From Xanthostigma xanthostigma (lineage: Eukaryota > Arthropoda > Insecta > Raphidioptera > Raphidiidae), in the NCBI GenBank assembly GCA_963575645.1, contig OY754466.1, positions 17,028,001 through 17,092,000 of the forward strand: a stretch of 64,000 bases of DNA, given 5' to 3'. Under the pieces are notes generated by a model. It ran no database searches and was not told where the DNA came from. It saw only the letters and a list, made by a program, of their open reading frames with translations. This document shows, in pieces, positions 22,346-33,567 of the stretch (the first letter of the stretch is position 1; each line of letters opens with the position of its first letter). The position numbers were made by a program, and so were the translations under genes.

Positions 22346-23440
22346 TTAATAATCGTCAACTCATATTTTGTGTTGAAACAAAGACCGATGCCGGAGTTGG
22401 TGAAATTCGCCATTGGCGTCCTTTTTAAGTACCAGTCGTGCACGCTAGGACTTCGCGTGGTAGGGTGCACTTGAAGATTAATTCGCTATTATATTATTAA
22501 CTTTATGGGTCTAGTCCGCATGTGGTATTCCCGTTGGTGAACTCGCAAATTTACGGCAAGTTATCAATTTGCATCGGATAAATTGTGTCATGGGTGAAAC
22601 ATGAATACATAAATCACTAATGGCCGCGATTGCGTCAACGACGTTTATTGGAAATTAAATCAATACAAATTAATAAAATCGCAACTTTGTCGGCAATAGG
22701 GTATTTTGCACTACATATATGTAAAAAAATATCTAATAATACATATTCTTGATAGATTTTGTAAAAAGCAAACGAGAAATGTTGATTTCTATTCATAATA
22801 ATGCACTACATATTTTATAATTCAATTTTAAGAAATGTATTTATTAATCTGTTCTTCAAAAGTCTAAAACGCTGTTCGCTATGTTGGATTTCGGCGTGAC
22901 GTCACTTCGTCTGTAAACTACTTACGTTTATGTTGTGCTGTGTGCTATTTTGAAGTTATTTTAAGTTATTATCACGTTTATAGACTTCTATCCCGTATTT
23001 TTTTTTATTTCGCATCATGTAAGATGGTTTCGTAAAAGCAGAAAGTACTGATTTATTAAGGATAAATCCATTTAATAAATAAATAAAGTTTTACTAACTT
23101 GTATACTAATAACTGGTATACTGTAATAATCATAGCGATCTTAAATATTTTTAATTGTACAGTATTACTATGGTTACTGTGCACTATCGTTTTATTTACC
23201 ATCATAGTGACGTCACGAGTCGTTTTCGCGTAAAAAATTCATAATGATCAATTAAAAGTCGTTTTTATGGCACAACTCTGTTATAAAATATTATTATAAA
23301 AATTTTAGTGCTCTTTATCACTTTCGGATTCATTTAAAACACTTTTCAAATAACGGTGTAATAGCAAAATTGCAATTTATATTTCAATAAACCTGGAAAA
23401 TGCTTATCTGTTAATTTCGATTTTGATTTTGAGTTCTAAT
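22346..23440. other. No recognisable feature
   Basis: AT-rich. Nothing supported. Confidence 0.4.
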
Positions 23441-23642
23441 CATAGAGATATAAGTAACTAGAGTACGCTAGTTTGTATGCTTGCCATAAATGTAAGTGTC
23501 CTCAGTTAAGAGAGAGAACCAGAAATTTGTTTACTCAAATCAGCATTGTTTTGCATTATTAGTACCATAGAGATTAATAACTGTTAATTGCAGACACTTT
23601 CACTGCTCACTCGCGTACTCTATTGTAATACCTACCTCTATG
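23441..23642. mobile_element. MITE, about 200 bp
   Basis: The left end CATAGAGATATAAGTAACTA then GAGTACGC is the imperfect inverse of GCGTACTCTATTGTAATACC then TACCTCTATGG on the right, about 30 bp long. The target duplication is not obvious, so the superfamily stays open. Confidence 0.55.
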
Positions 23643-23779
23643 GTTGTAAGTTAAATAAATTGCAGGCTCATCAGTTTCTAGTATCCTCGGATCCACGAAA
23701 ACCAACGTTCAAAAACCGCTGGCTTATGGCATATACCTAGAATTTCCGTCATTTAAACGGATTTATTTAACTTACAACC
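23642..23779. repeat. Perfect 19-bp inverted repeat
   Basis: GGTTGTAAGTTAAATAAAT (23642-23660) and its exact complement (23761-23779) enclose 100 bp. The left arm starts at the very end of the MITE. Confidence 0.7.
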
Positions 23780-24434
23780 CACGATTTTATTCTAGTATGA
23801 TCAAAACCCCAGATTGATGACCCATAATCATTTTCAGCTTTTGTAGTACATCATCGAAAGCACAATAAAACCATTTTTACCTATTTTTATTTTACCTATT
23901 CTTGTCGAGACAGATCGGGAAAAAAGTTTTAATGAAAAAGTTAATTTGGATGCATTTTATTTTATACTCTGTAGATTAATGTGTCATGTATTTTATTCAT
24001 TTATTTAAGTATAATGAAACGCTGTAATAATTTGACATGACTAAAGATGCTTGTTTCATAAGAAATCAGTAAGATAGACAAGAACGGCGATATACTTGAA
24101 TTTATTAACGTTTTTTTCGTGTCACAATTGAATAAGAAAAAGTAACTTACATAATATTAGCATATTTTATATTACTTGACTTTTATAATTTAGTTTCTGT
24201 TTGTCTAATCGTGTGATCGGCTGTTTTTTAGTGAACTGTGATTATTATTTTTGTCTGTTTTTTTGCTGTTGAAAAGTGCTGAAACTAATTGTGGGAATAA
24301 ATTCCAAATTGGATTTCGGACATTTGATGTGGTGATAAAATTACAGTAAATTTTGACGCATTATTTCGAAAAAGAACTTAAATAAAGTGCATTATTAGTT
24401 TAAAAAAAGTACGTTAATATTCTATACACACTCA
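23780..24434 (+). promoter_or_regulatory. Possible promoter and 5' UTR region
   Basis: This stretch precedes the candidate first exon. It has no repeat I can recognise, unlike most of the window, and no in-frame ATG close to 24435. No clear TATA box or initiator can be singled out, so the call rests on position only. Confidence 0.25.
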
Positions 24435-24482
24435 ATGTTTTCGAAAATAACACCACACGGGCTTAGCGTTGATTATGAAAAA
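24435..24482 (+). CDS. Candidate first coding exon, MFSKITPHGLSVDYEK
   Basis: An ATG in context CTCAATG opens 16 codons that end in phase 0 exactly at a consensus donor AAA|GTAAGT followed by a T-rich intron start. The next convincing exon downstream (40570, PH-domain start) also begins in phase 0 on the same strand, so the two could be joined as an alternative short amino terminus of an outspread-like protein. The peptide itself is not one I recognise, and 16 codons before a GTAAGT can occur by chance. Linkage is an inference. Confidence 0.35.
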
Positions 24483-24770
24483 GTAAGTTTTTTTACCATT
24501 TTATTTTTATTATGCTCTGTTTTTGTTCGACATCTACTTTGAAAGTAGAGGAAGATTATGTAATTTTTCTACTGATCTGTATAAATTGTGGAATGCGAAT
24601 TGTGATAAGTATGATATTTGGACACCTGCAGTCTTTTTTTATTTTTTTGCTTTAAATTTTATACGAATCAAGAATTGCCATAGAAGTTTTATACAGAACT
24701 CGATTTTGTTTTGAAGCACACCTGTCACAAAAAGCCTATTTACTTACATTCAACATACATAATATAATAA

Positions 24771-25312
24771 ATTATAGTTAAAAAATATATAAAAAACACG
24801 CTTTAATAACAAACTGAACTAAAAAGTAGAAAATGATTATTAACAAAATAATTTTATTAGACTAAAAAAGTGTGGAGTGCTTGATATTAAATGTTATAAT
24901 TATTTCATTGGTATAGCTATTCATAAAATTAGAGTTATAATGAAAATATAGTAATTGGCACCCCACGCTTTTTTACTATAATTAAATTATTTTGTTAATA
25001 ATTATTTTCTATTTTTTTTAGTTTTTTTAAACTATAATTTATTTTCTTAATTTTTAGTCTCAAAACGATCAAAAGTAATTTTTTTTAAAACTTTCAAATT
25101 CTAATTTTCTTCAAAATTTTTAAATTCAAACTTATTTTTATGAAATAATTGTATTGTCTTTGGCCCTTGACACGTATACAAATTTTCAAGTTAATCAGAC
25201 TTCTTGAAATTGGTGAAAATGACGCTGAAAGATTCCTTTACATCCATACCTACATACATACACAGATGCATCCACACATACATACAAGTCGAGCCAATAA
25301 AAGAGTGTTAAA
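24771..25312 (-). mobile_element. Fold-back family B, copy 1 (diverged)
   Basis: The hairpin 24771-25038 has arms containing ACACGCTTTAATAACAAACT, GAACTAAAAAGTAGAAAATG and AACAAAATAATT and a longer, altered loop. It is followed on the minus-strand side by the family body (CGTATACAAATTTTCAAGTT, a CATACATAC run) and ends near GTCGAGCCAATAAAAGAGTG. It has the same architecture as 31206, 33568, 36423 and 42301 but is the oldest by divergence. Confidence 0.65.
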
Positions 25313-26378
25313 AGCCAGTGTATAACTGCCGTGCTTTTGTCAAAAAATCGATCAGGTGCAAACTATACTTGTTCCGTGCCATCAACCCACCAGTTTTAGT
25401 TCTGCAGTTATAAAAAAATATGGAAATAACCGATGGAAAGATGCGGAGTTGTAAGGCTTTGATATCAGGGCTGCCAGATGAACGGATTTTTCCGTTCCAA
25501 ACGGATTTTTCGAGTAGAAATAAATTTGAACGGATAATGGAACGGATTTCATGATCTGAACGGATTTAACGGATTTTCTAACTTTTCCGAATTTTTTACC
25601 TTTTTTACTACATGTAAATTCAAACTTCACTCGATAATCGATAATTTGGGGACATTCGGGTATTTTTAGCACTTTCGAGCATATCTGAGCACGTTTCTTT
25701 CACTACCTCTGTCCTACTCCTCTCTCTATTTGGGTAGAAAAAGATAAGAGAGTGTATGAAACAATATGTTCGCGAAACACACACCTATATCGATGAATAT
25801 CGACTCGCTATCTTTGTCTGATGCGTTTTTTTCACACAACTGGAGTCAAGTGTTTCGAGTTACGGAACACATTGAGGATTTAACTGATTGTACTGCCGCG
25901 TTTGTTACTATCGCAACATTCTAACAGTCAATATAATATTTTTATTTCATAAAAATGTGAAAAATCTACGAAATAATCGATTCATTGGATGTGAAAAAAT
26001 GAATCATTTCTATTCAATTTAAAGTCTGTTTGTAAGTAAAAGTAAATTCAACGTCTTATACGAAATTCATTTAATAATGTTAATAATAAAGCCATAATGA
26101 AGGTGGAAACACGTCGATGTGTCGTTTATGGACTTATGGTACCGCATACTTCACTTTACTCTCTATCTCTCTCACACTCATTGCATTAATGGGTGAACCG
26201 GGCAAACGGGTGGAAACGGATTTTTCAGACCACTTCTTCCACCACTTTTCCCCTTACCGACGGATTTCTAAGGAGAGAAATTTGGCAGCCCTGTTTGATA
26301 TACGGACAGGCGGACGAACGGACATGACGAAATTATAAAGGTTCCGTTTTAGTCTTTTGGCTACAGAACCCTGAAAAT
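25313..26378 (+). repeat. Dispersed repeat family F, 3' part, interrupted by a hAT element
   Basis: GTGCAAACTATACTTGTTCC and TCTGCAGTTATAAAAAAATA lie left of the insert. ACGGACAGGCGGACGAACGG...GGTTCCGTTTTAGTC...GGCTACAGAACCCTGAAAA lies right. This last sequence is the end of a repeat very common in insect genomes. Related left parts recur at 48340-48470, and a head (AACCGGCCAAGTGCGAGTTG) at 34655. Confidence 0.6.
25466..26293. mobile_element. hAT-type non-autonomous transposon, 828 bp
   Basis: The ends CAGGGCTGCCAGAT and AAATTTGGCAGCCCTG are flanked by a perfect 8-bp duplication TTTGATAT (25458-25465, 26294-26301). The motif AACGGATTTTTCCG and variants repeats near the left end and ACGGATTT near the right. 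No transposase is recognised. It is inserted in repeat F. Confidence 0.87.
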
Positions 26379-26379
26379 G

Positions 26380-27008
26380 AAACAAAAAGTGGATTATTCA
26401 TTCTTGAAACCTTGTTTTTATTATAAAAAAAATAGTGTCACAAGAAATTAAAATTACAATTTTTCTGGTTCCAATTTATACCGCGTGCATGTGTTTTGAA
26501 TTAACGGACATGTCTTTTTTTAATTGGTTGCGTGTGCTAGAATTTAATTTTTTTTTTAATACGTACATGGAAACGCTCTGTTCTTTTACACCTCGGTGGC
26601 TGAACTCATGTTAGATTTTAATTTCACCTTGTAAGGTATGCCCTACAAAACATCAACAATATTAATAATTAATAATAATAAATAACAATTGTGAAACACA
26701 GATGGCACAGTTCTAGTGCAATGTTAATGACAAATGCTACGACAATAGCGACAGCAATGAGTACGGAACAGCCATATATGGTGCGTAGCGTATGTTTAGT
26801 TATTATTATTTATTAACTATTATTATCTATTATTATATTACTTATTCGTAAATATCACTGGCCGTGAAACAAAACTGTTTATGGTTCGACTTGCTCGGGT
26901 AAATTTTGGTTTGGCAGCAAAATAATCAAGAGTAAACAAAGGGTATAGTCGGATAAGTATGACGAATAGGTCCCCAAATGGCAACCTATTTCGAAACCTA
27001 TGTTCTAA
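26380..27008. other. No recognisable feature
   Basis: AT-rich, with short TTA/TAT microsatellite stretches around 26800. Confidence 0.4.
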
Positions 27009-27382
27009 TTAGCGGTCCGTCTCGGTTTCATCCGAGTGCGGTAGATATAATTCTGCAAAATGTATTTCGTTTGCGGCCCGGCGTCGGAATAGCTTTTGGC
27101 GAATTCAATCAGATGTCGCTACTTGCTGTTAAAATAGTTTTTTTTTTTTTTTGTTTGCTCTTGAGTAAATTCTATCAAATGTCGCTGCATGTTACTAATA
27201 CAGTTTTTTTTGTTGAGAAAACACTGTAATTTTATACAAAATATTTAATAAAAATTATCCTATAGCGTATAGTTGGACCAAGAAAGGCACTTTTACAAAA
27301 TTTCATTAAAATCGGTTCAGTGGTTTCGGAGATAAGCGCGAACGAACATCGTGACACAAGATTTTTATATATAATATAAAGA
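27009..27382 (-). mobile_element. Helitron non-autonomous element, 374 bp
   Basis: On the minus strand it starts A|TCTTTATATTATATATAAAA and ends with hairpin CTCGG-ATGAAA-CCGAG, then ACGGACCGCTAA|T. The 5'-TC, 3' hairpin about 10 nt before CTRR and A/T target are the Helitron hallmarks. The interior AATCTTGTGTCACGATGTTC and ACCACTGAACCGATTTTAAT is shared with 56445-56810. Confidence 0.83.
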
Positions 27383-27892
27383 TATCGACTTGTATGAGCT
27401 CAATTATTTATTTTGCCCCCGCACTCCCCTTTGGCCTTGAGATATAGAACAAAAACGAGCGTATAGTACGACTATCGTTCAAAGAGTCTTATCTCGAAAA
27501 CTAATTGAGCTAAAGAGGTGAAACCAACGCGAGCTTTTAGGTAACCTTAAAGAACATACTTTTTTTTTGTCTTGGCTTACATTACTCGGGAAGAAGCAAA
27601 TAAGCTACTTAAATGTCGAAATTAAATTTTTTACGTTGCAATATTACATATATTAGATATATGTTCTTGTAAAAACAATTTAAATAGATAAAATTCGACT
27701 TACGCGATTTTATCTTGTGACCACAGATGTAGTAATAAATTAATAAGTGTACAGGCGTCTGTTAACGTGGCGTGTGACAAATTGTCAACAAACTGGAGAC
27801 AACACCTTGCGCGGTTCTGCACCTGCATTTCCTTTCACCTTAGAGGTTATCGGGTCGCAATTTTTAATGAAGATTTGTCGTAGTTGAATTAT
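27383..27892. other. No recognisable feature
   Basis: Nothing beyond fragments such as TTACATTACTCGGGAAGAAG, which resembles LINE/Helitron-linked sequence at 56890. Confidence 0.4.
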
Positions 27893-28451
27893 AAAGAATC
27901 CCGCAGAAACCTCGGTTAAATTGATTGAAAATGGTTTTATTTTATAGTTTAAAGGTCACTAAGAAAAAGTGTCCATGGGCACATAGCCTGAAAACCAATA
28001 GAATTTTAGCTACAGATCTTTTTTTTTAACAAGATGGCCTTTACTCTGACGAGTAGGTAATTAGCCAGGGCTAGTAGCTACAGATCTGTTTAGCGAGATT
28101 TTAGATATAGAGATATCCGTTGAATTCACAATCTTAAAAAATCCTAAGCTCTAGAAATATGTTTTCGAGTGCGCTGCATCCTAATATGACATTATTATTT
28201 TATACAGGGTAACACCTTCCAACATTACCTAGTGCTCGACTATTTTTCTATTTCTAAAAAAAAGCACAAAAATTAAACATGGAACATGTTTGTAAATCTC
28301 GCTAAACATATCTGTATAGATAAAAATCCGTTGGTTTTTGGCTATGCGCCCATGGACACTTTTTCTTAGTGTCCTTTAAACTATAAAATAAAATCATTGT
28401 CGATCAATTTAAGCGAGAACCAAATCCCATAAGGTTTGTGCGGGGTTCTTT
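27893..28451. mobile_element. Fold-back element L, 559 bp, arms over 120 bp
   Basis: The left arm 27893-28015 (AAAGAATCCCGCAGAAACCT, GATTGAAAATGGTTTTATTT, CACTAAGAAAAAGTGTCCAT) is mirrored at 28327-28451 at roughly 85-90% by eye. Inner shorter arms (GATCTGTTTAGCGAGATTTT against AAATCTCGCTAAACATATCT) extend the fold. The centre holds a TATACAGGGTAACACC motif. No ORF. Confidence 0.75.
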
Positions 28452-28559
28452 AGTCATTTTACGCCGCTGTTTTGTATAAAAAAAGCTGACTAACGTTCAG
28501 CCAGATTGTCATCACGCCGTGTTTTGCAATCCGTCTGATCACATTAAAGCGTCTTTTTA

Positions 28560-28800
28560 AAGTGTCCCCGAAATGTTAAAAAACTCTTTATAAAACTATG
28601 GACTATATATGCAAAGTTCTTGAAATCAGAACTAAATTTGACAATCCGACGTTTTGTAGAGTGTGAAACGTTCATTCAATATGGCCATTGTTTAATCAGT
28701 CTCTTCGAAGGAACTGAACGAAAATTATGTTACTACTATTATATTAAAACTCTTTTACAAAACAGCGTTTATAAAACGGCTAGTCACTTTCTAAAGCGTC
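28560..28800. repeat. Relic of family J subterminal region
   Basis: CCCGAAATGTTAAAAAACTC, TTTATAAAACTATGG and GTTTATAAAACGG match the style and partly the order of 14700-14790. It is interrupted at 28806 by a hAT MITE and may resume at 29048. Confidence 0.4.
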
Positions 28801-28805
28801 TAAAA

Positions 28806-29039
28806 CAGGGGTGGGCAAATCTTTTGATCGCCGGGCCACATAGCTGATGAAAATTTGATCGCGGGCCAAAAATTTGCAGAGCAAGAAAAAAAAGTCCTCA
28901 CATTCTGTTTTCGCATTTGGAGAGCAAAAAAAAAGCTCCTTAGGTCTTTTTTTTCGTCTGTTCTGGCCCTTGCTATTTCTTTACTATTTTTCACGGGCCG
29001 GACAAAATTGTGCTGCGGGCCGCCATTTGCCCAGGCCTG
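28806..29039. mobile_element. hAT MITE, 234 bp
   Basis: The ends CAGGGGTGGGCAAAT and ATTTGCCCAGGCCTG are flanked by a perfect 8-bp duplication GTCTAAAA (28798-28805, 29040-29047). The internal motif CGGGCC recurs near both ends. Several open frames crossing it are artefacts. Confidence 0.87.
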
Positions 29040-29047
29040 GTCTAAAA

Positions 29048-30493
29048 CGAATCAGCTGCCGATTGAAAAGTAGGTATAATAAATATTAAAAAATTTAATT
29101 CAGCGCAATTTCACAATTTCTTTTTATAATCAGCCTGTAGTTTTTACGCGTAAAGCACAGTTATTGTTTGTCCTCTATCTACAATGCATACAAACGCTCT
29201 GTGCCCGTATGGACGTTTTCCGTTCTATTATTATAGTACCTACATAGAATAACCGTACACTTCCGGATCGCCATATCCGTAATCCAGTTCAGAACCGGTA
29301 TTGTCACTCAAGTCGGTTGACAATCAAATAAATTATATCGTGTCTCAAATTGAGATTTTCTTTCAACACCCACTCGATTTTTTCATGTAAAAACTTTTTT
29401 GATTTTGTGGTAAAAGACCGTCAAATTTTGCTCGAAATCAAAGTAAATATAAATTTAAAAATTAATAAATGATTGAGATTTTCTTTCACTCCCCCCCCCA
29501 CTCAATTTCTTAAAATTCGCCCGGGTTGGACCTTTCGAGAGTTGGCAACCCTAAATATAGTCTATGTTACTCAGTGATAATGTAGCATTCTATTAGTGAA
29601 AGAATTTTTAAAATCGGTCCTGTAATTTTTGAGTGTATTCATTACAAACAAAAATAAATCTTTTTTTTTTATAATATTAGTATAGATTTTTTTTTTTTTT
29701 ATTAAACTTTTGATTGATAATTTTAATAGTTCTTGAATTTGAACCTGGGAACTTGCTATTTGTATTAAATGAATCATGAAAAATATAGATAACGAGCGGA
29801 CCCGATAGACAGACGTTGTCCTGCCACAGACCTCGCTAGCATGTTTTTTTTTATATGATAAATCCAAGAAAACGTAAAAAAAATTTGTTCGGAAAATAAA
29901 AAAAATAATAATTTTGGATCTCGACAACAGCGCCACCAGCTGTCGGGTTCAACTATAGCTAAAAACCCGTAAATCCAAAAAAAATCATCAAAATAATAAA
30001 GTTTTTTTTTTTCGTTTTCATAATACAATAACATGTATCTATTGAGGATTTGACATACGAAGTTTGGACCAAAGGTAATGTCGAATCCGTCATTTTTTCA
30101 TAGATACAGTAACACTAAAAGCATGCAACATGAAATGTGTTTATGATTTAAATTTCTGTCATCAGGGTGTATCCTTTTATGTCAAATCCCAACTAAAATT
30201 GTATACATTCTTCGACTTGCAAACGAATGAGTAATACTAATAGAACATCTTGCGGATGTTTGCTCTTAAACCTTGCTCCAGTTATAAGATTATATTATCT
30301 TTCTTTTGTAGAATTTTGCAAGAAAAACATGTATTTCTTATTTAATTTATCTTATCATTGTTTAATATTGAAAAGGGTAAACACTTGCTTTATTTCATTT
30401 GCCAATTAAAAATATTTTGATAACAAAAATTTCACAGTTCAGTGATTGAGTAAAAATTACTTAATGCGATAATTTTTGTGTTATTTTTATCTT
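29048..30493. other. Mostly unassigned; one direct repeat pair
   Basis: ATTGAGATTTTCTTTCAACA (29348) recurs at 29473 as ATTGAGATTTTCTTTCACTC, with similar flanks including a C run and CTCAATTT. GAGAGTTGGCAACCCTAAA near 29539 looks like a transposon end without partner. The remainder is AT-rich with chance ORFs. Confidence 0.4.
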
Positions 30494-31012
30494 ACTAATA
30501 ATAATAATGCGTTTAACGTCCGTTTCTCGACTTTATGTCATAACAGACGCCATTCGCACCATTACTATTTTCCACCTATCTCGCTTCCCGTTATTTTCTA
30601 CATTTTTAAACTTCTACTTAATTAATAGCAATGGGAGAATGAAGGAATTTTTAGGAAATTAGGATTAGGTAGGCAAATGTTGAGCAAAAGAGTTTGACAG
30701 GTAATATAATCGGCCATGGCCTTGAATAAGGAACCATCTCGATGTTTATCTGGAATTATTGAGGGAAACCATGGAAAACCTCGACAAGATGGCCGGTACA
30801 GCTATTACCGTTTCTCGGCGAGAGGCAGCAGGGACAGGTCCCAGTCACATCTGCCCCCGACGGGATGCGAACCCGGTACCTCCTGAATGCGAGTCTATTA
30901 CCGTTTCTCAGCGAGAGGCAGCAGGAAAAAGTCCCAGTCACATCTGCCCCCACCGGAATGCGAACCCGATACTTGCGAGTCTAGTGCTCTCACCGCTACG
31001 CCACCCTTGTCT
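30494..31012 (-). mobile_element. tRNA-derived SINE (family C) with internal duplication
   Basis: Read on the minus strand, the tRNA head (from GGGTGGCGTAGCGGTGAGAG), B box and body run to the AGTCGAGAAACGGACG end and an (ATT)n tail at 30494-30510. A block of 93 bp covering the tRNA 3' half and start of the body (30803-30895) is repeated at 30896-30985 with substitutions, so the copy carries two B boxes. The plus-strand ORF 30759-31037 is an artefact of the duplication. Confidence 0.8.
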
Positions 31013-31205
31013 AAATTTTAAGTTTTATTTAAGGTGATAAAACAAAATTTCCAATTAATTTTTGTCAAAACCGTTAAAAAGTAGTTTTTTTTTTATTTCT
31101 TTTTAAGACCACCATATATAAAACGTTTTTTTAAATTCATAATATAAATTAGGTATTTAATACTAGACAAGGATAACATTGACAGTTGGTGACCATCATT
31201 TTTTT

Positions 31206-31647
31206 AAACGCTTTATATTAGTTTGGGTTGTAAATATGTGTGTATGTATGTCCGTAACGGAATCTTTGAGCATAATTTTCACCAATTTCCCGAAGTCTGA
31301 TTAATTTGAAACTTTGCATACGTATCAAGGACCGATGACAATGCAATAATTTGATAACAGTTTCCCATTATCCTTATTAGGACCCCCAGGATTAATAAAT
31401 TCTTTTATAGATCCTCAAACTAAAAAGTGAAAAATAAAATATAGTTTAAAAAAAACTAAAAAACACGCTTTATATCGGACTAAAAAGTAAAAAATAATTG
31501 TTTTAAAATAAGCTTAAAAAGCGTGGGGCGCTTTGTTCCACATTTTCGTACATCGAGCGCCCAACGCTTTTTAAGCTTATTTTAAAACAATTATTTTTTA
31601 CTTTTTAGTCCGATATAAAGCGTGTTTTTTAGTTTTTTTTAAACTAT
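31206..31647 (+). mobile_element. Fold-back family B, copy 2; loop inverted
   Basis: The body starts AAACGCTTTATATTAGTTTG and continues TCCGTAACGGAATCTTTGAG...TTCCCGAAGTCTGATTAATT...GACCCCCAGGATTAATAAAT. The terminal hairpin 31441-31647 has two 91-bp arms with a single mismatch and a 25-nt loop (31532-31556). Relative to the body, the loop reads TTTGTTCCACATTTTCGTAC, the opposite direction to copies 36423, 42301 and 33568. The family is unclassified: no target duplication, transposase or Helitron end could be defined. Confidence 0.8.
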
Positions 31648-32521
31648 ATTTTTTAATTGTGTGACTTATTTAAGCAACAAAAAAAACAGGTGCAAACAAA
31701 GCTTGTTAAAAATTTTACCCTCTACAATTTTTGGATAACTATTTGTGGCATCTAGGGTACTTACCTGAAGAAAATAATAAATAATAATAATAATAATAAA
31801 TTTAATATTCAATTATAACATACATAAAATAAAATTATCGTAATCTTAATATGGCCAAGAAACCGATTTTGCTAATATGGTGGCTTAAGAGGCTACCCTG
31901 GGAATTCATAAAGCTTCAATTTTAAGATCTTCACGATTATTTTGCAAAGTAGGTAACCACTTTTGCCTGGCTATCTTATAGTTTTTGTAGGTACATTCAG
32001 ATTTTGTACATTGTCTGTAACATGTATATATGTAAATAATGTGAGGCCAACGGCCTCGCCGAGTTGTCAATGCATTAAATATAGTCCCATGTCTCGATGT
32101 TTACGAATTACGATGCGTTCCTAGTTCCAAATTTTAACCTAAATTTTACGGTTGACTAATAGAGTACTAAATTAGGTGTATATTTTGTTCTTTTTATGGA
32201 AATGAAAAAAAAGCACAGCTAGTGTGTTTATATTCATTGTACGTTTATAAAGGTTGTTTTTTTTTAAATACTCTGTACATAATATATAATATACAAAAAT
32301 AAATTTTAAAAACAAACACGATATATAGAAGTTTCCGAGGTTTTATCTTCCTGCGTAGCGCAAAGCATTTGAGGCCAAATATTTTTTTCTTTTTAAATGA
32401 AATTTTAATTTAATTTTTTTATTTATTTATTGAATAACAGAACTTCAAATATTGGTTTTCTGAATTGTTTTGCTTGAATTTTGTAATCAGAATTAGATAT
32501 AATATTGTATGCGATAGTAAT
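31648..32521. other. No recognisable feature
   Basis: Contains an AAT microsatellite near 31780. Otherwise unassigned. Confidence 0.4.
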
Positions 32522-32788
32522 AATACTAATAATAATAGTAAACTTTATTGTTAGCAGAACAGAGTGTCTGCATAATTACGTCAAAAAAAACTTTAAAAAT
32601 TTACAATAGATTATTGTAATGAAAGATTTAAAATAAATATTCATTTAGGTCGTAATGACATCAGCTTATACAAGGTGCGATTTCATTGCACTTTTGAATT
32701 GTCTTAATGTTAATGGTAAGCATTTTACGTGATCGGGAATTTTATTATATATTTTTCTAATGTTATTATAGATGCAGCAGTCGAAACT
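32522..32788 (-). pseudogene. Non-LTR retrotransposon 3' end
   Basis: The minus-strand frame 32788-32667 reads NNIRKIYNKIPDHVK, CLPLTLRQFKSAMKSHLV, stop. This Y-N-K-x-P...F-K...L pattern is the carboxyl terminus of many LINE reverse-transcriptase proteins. About 145 bp of 3' UTR follow, down to an AAT/ATT repeat tail at 32522. The reverse-transcriptase core is absent, so this is a 5'-truncated copy. Confidence 0.7.
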
Positions 32789-33567
32789 GTGTTATAGCTC
32801 TGTTCTAATGCGCATGCGTCGTTAGTTTGCTGACAGTTTGGAATCGTTGTGTGTTTTTCAAAACAATTCTCGTTTGGCATTATTATAAAGTCGTGAAGAA
32901 TTTTGCTCGAAACGTTGATCAATATAAATCGTTTAGCAAATAACTAATAATTATTGTTAGTCTTGTACTTTGTGTCCCGTTTCTCCTAATTTTGTTTTGG
33001 ACGAAAAACTGTTACACCTTATTAACTATTTTTTAATTATATTTCGCTTTAAATTCCGTTTTAAAATTTGATGTTTTTGCATCTTATACCGAGTTCATTT
33101 TACGCTGATGCTTTACAGTTGAAAAAAAAATGTAATAACCTTTTTTTAATTAACGGTTTAGTGCTTTTGTTCTATTAATAAACTATTAAATCGTGTAATT
33201 TGTTTTTTATTTTTATTTTTGCATTAACGTGTTAATGAGTTTGTATAAGAAACCCCCTCCCCCACAGATATTTATCGAGAATGGAAAATGTCAATAACAT
33301 GACCGATACAGGAATTACGAATCTCGGAAGTAGGAAAAAATTACAGTGCTAGGTTTCATATGCAGTGATTTTTTCAGCTGAAACCGAACCTCGTTTTTTT
33401 CTTCCCCGTCGGCCGACACCGAACTTCGTTTTTTTTTCCACCGTCGTGTCGGCCCGAAACCGAAGGATTTATAAAGCAAATAAAAAGGAAAATGTGCTTC
33501 TATAAATCGAGGTTTTTTAAAAAATTCACATTTTATTTTCTGTGCCAAAAAGTATGACAAAATAAAT
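32789..33567. other. No recognisable feature
   Basis: Nothing supported. CCGAACCTCGTTTTTTTC and CCGAACTTCGTTTTTTTT around 33387 and 33419 form a short direct repeat. Confidence 0.4.

Noticed and set aside
29571-29936. 121-aa Lys/Ile-rich ORF
   Set aside because: Low-complexity AT-rich frame without start context or domain.
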